Below are positions 62,994 to 64,000 of a DNA stretch of 64,000 nt, piece by piece. The notes below the pieces were generated by a model that was not told the origin of the DNA, ran no database searches, and was given only the letters and a program-made list of their open reading frames with translations. A program made the translations under genes and the position numbers. The DNA comes from Armatimonadota bacterium (lineage in GTDB: Bacteria; Armatimonadota; HRBIN16). The stretch spans positions 496,001-560,000 of the forward strand of contig BPGU01000002.1 in the NCBI GenBank assembly GCA_026003195.1. The letters run 5' to 3'. Positions within the stretch are counted from its first letter, which is position 1. Each line of letters starts with the position of its first letter.

Positions 62994-64000
62994 TCAACGT
63001 GCTACACGCACTGCGTTTTCACCGCTGTTGCCGTTGATTTCGGGCAGATACATGCCGAACGCCTGCACTGGCCGTGCGCGCACCTGCCCGGGACGCTCCG
63101 CCCGCAGGGTATAGATAATCACGCTTTTGCCTTTCGGGATGCGTGTGGAGAGAAACGCTACGCGGTCGTCCCTGACCTCCCGACGCGAGTACCAGTACCC
63201 CCCACTCATACTGGTCTTCCTCACGCTCCACGAACTCAAAGCCGGAGGGCTTGGGGTCGTCGATAACGCCGTAATACACGTCAGTTGCGCAGTGGATGAC
63301 CAGCTTCACCACCACCTGGTCGCCCGGGCGAAACACGCCCTTTGCCGGTTGCAGGTACCAGAGGTACTCCGACTCATTCCCGTGAAGGCGCGCGAGCTTC
63401 CTGCGCTCCTCGGGCGACAGTTTGCGCGGCACACGTTTCAGATAGGTGCGTTCCACGCGCAGTTGCTGCGATCTCGCCTGTGCGTGCTCGGTCGGCTCAA
63501 AGTAACGCACCACCATCGAAGCCACTACCGCACCTTCTCCCTCATGCTCGACGCGCAACGTGTTCGCCCCGTCTCGCAGGCGGGCAGTTGGTATCTCTAT
63601 CGTATCCTCCGGGCGCAGCCAGTCCGCTGCCCCGTACTGCAGCTCCCGGACTACCTCTCCGTTCAGCACCACTCGCACCCGGTGTGTGCTCTTCAACACC
63701 TGCGGCACCCGCTGAGCATATTCCAACAGCGCCAGAATGACCTGCGCGGTGTCGTTTGTAGAACGCCAGTATTCGCCCTGTCGCTTCTCCGCCAGCCAGC
63801 GCAGCGCTTTCGGCAGCAGAGGGTGTCGTGGGTCGTTCCGCGCTATCAGACGAGCTACCCACGCGGTCGCATAGGTATCCTGAGCATACCACAGCCATTC
63901 GACCTCGCGTTGTAGCTGCGGGGTCGTTTCACGCCAGAAGGCGGTGGTTGGGGTCTGGACGGCGCGTGCAAGTATCTCCTCATAGAGCCGTTTCGCCTGC
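62994..64000 (-). CDS. alpha-2-macroglobulin-like protein, C-terminal part, with a frameshift
   Basis: The gene runs off the window's right end; only the last 335 or so codons are here. The A2M thioester-domain end (EYWRSTNDTAQVILALLEYA) is followed by the MG10 region (YFEPTEHAQ, then REVRDDRVAFLSTRIPKGK, ERPGQVRARPVQAFGMYLPE). At about 63209 a run of six G residues (minus strand) shifts the frame: before it the protein reads EDQYEWG, and in the next frame GYWYSRREVRDDR continues as family members do. With five G residues the frame would be unbroken to the stop at 62994. Bacterial A2M proteins trap proteases in the periplasm. It is the first gene of the HicB-TPR-ABC operon seen here. Confidence 0.75.

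Noticed and set aside
1-64000. tRNA, rRNA, replication origin or prophage genes
   Set aside because: No cloverleaf with a conserved TTCGANTC arm, no rRNA-like stretch, no DnaA-box cluster and no phage structural or integrase gene was seen.

Overview
The window is a GC-rich (roughly 58 %) bacterial chromosome segment, densely packed on both strands, with short spacers and many one- to four-base start/stop overlaps. Gene content (GH172/DUF2961 enzyme, several Gfo/Idh dehydrogenases, TIM-barrel sugar isomerase, URO-D-like enzyme, alpha-2-macroglobulin-like protein, CPBP proteases, zinc-ribbon/WD40 protein, cell-division cluster with YggT-DivIVA) fits a deep-branching Gram-negative-type group such as Armatimonadota. 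That placement is inference; there is no rRNA or tRNA gene here to test it.

Layout. 1-2.2 kb: carbohydrate genes and a small cytochrome P460. 2.3-8.1 kb: sulfur amino acid block: cysM, a JAMM protease and a MoaD/ThiS-E1-rhodanese fusion (the parts of a CysO/Mec cysteine pathway), a cystathionine gamma-synthase/lyase and an ACT-domain malic enzyme. 8.2-11.3 kb: small membrane protein and a hybrid histidine kinase. 11.4-14.9 kb: accessory island in which two 851-bp decayed insertion-sequence copies flank a zinc-ribbon WD40 gene. 15-19.7 kb: sugar permease, cation exchanger, MFS carrier and oxidoreductase. 19.85-19.99 kb: strong promoter and terminator bounding a candidate small RNA. 20-32.7 kb: tryptophan genes in two diverging blocks (trpFBA on -, trpEG-M24 peptidase-trpDC on +) around a TPR-YggT-DivIVA-CPBP-YggU operon. 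32.7-37.1 kb: a large, AT-richer DUF4011-helicase-Vsr-type protein, probably acquired antiviral defence. 37.3-44.2 kb: aldo/keto reductase, URO-D-like protein, dnaE and a LigB-fold protein that seems to have lost its metal ligands. 44.3-49.9 kb: sbcD-sbcC operon ending in a HEPN/AbiU2-like gene. 50-59.8 kb: sugar isomerase-like gene, Mrp, endonuclease IV, WYL regulator, galT, CBS protein, homocysteine methyltransferase, GGDEF protein, oxidoreductase. 59.8-64 kb: broken ATPase remnant, then an operon from an A2M-like gene (running off the window) through a HicB-like gene and a TPR/zinc-ribbon membrane protein to an ABC exporter.

How they work together. The sulfur block can take activated serine to cysteine by a protein-bound thiocarboxylate and on to cystathionine/methionine, with a free-standing homocysteine methyltransferase at 56.8 kb. 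The trp genes cover all steps from chorismate to tryptophan. SbcCD, endonuclease IV and DnaE serve DNA replication and repair; the HEPN gene and the DUF4011 helicase suggest a nucleic-acid defence component. Intergenic spaces carry a family of short palindromic repeats. Starts were chosen from ribosome-binding sites and promoter positions, so some differ from the longest open frame.
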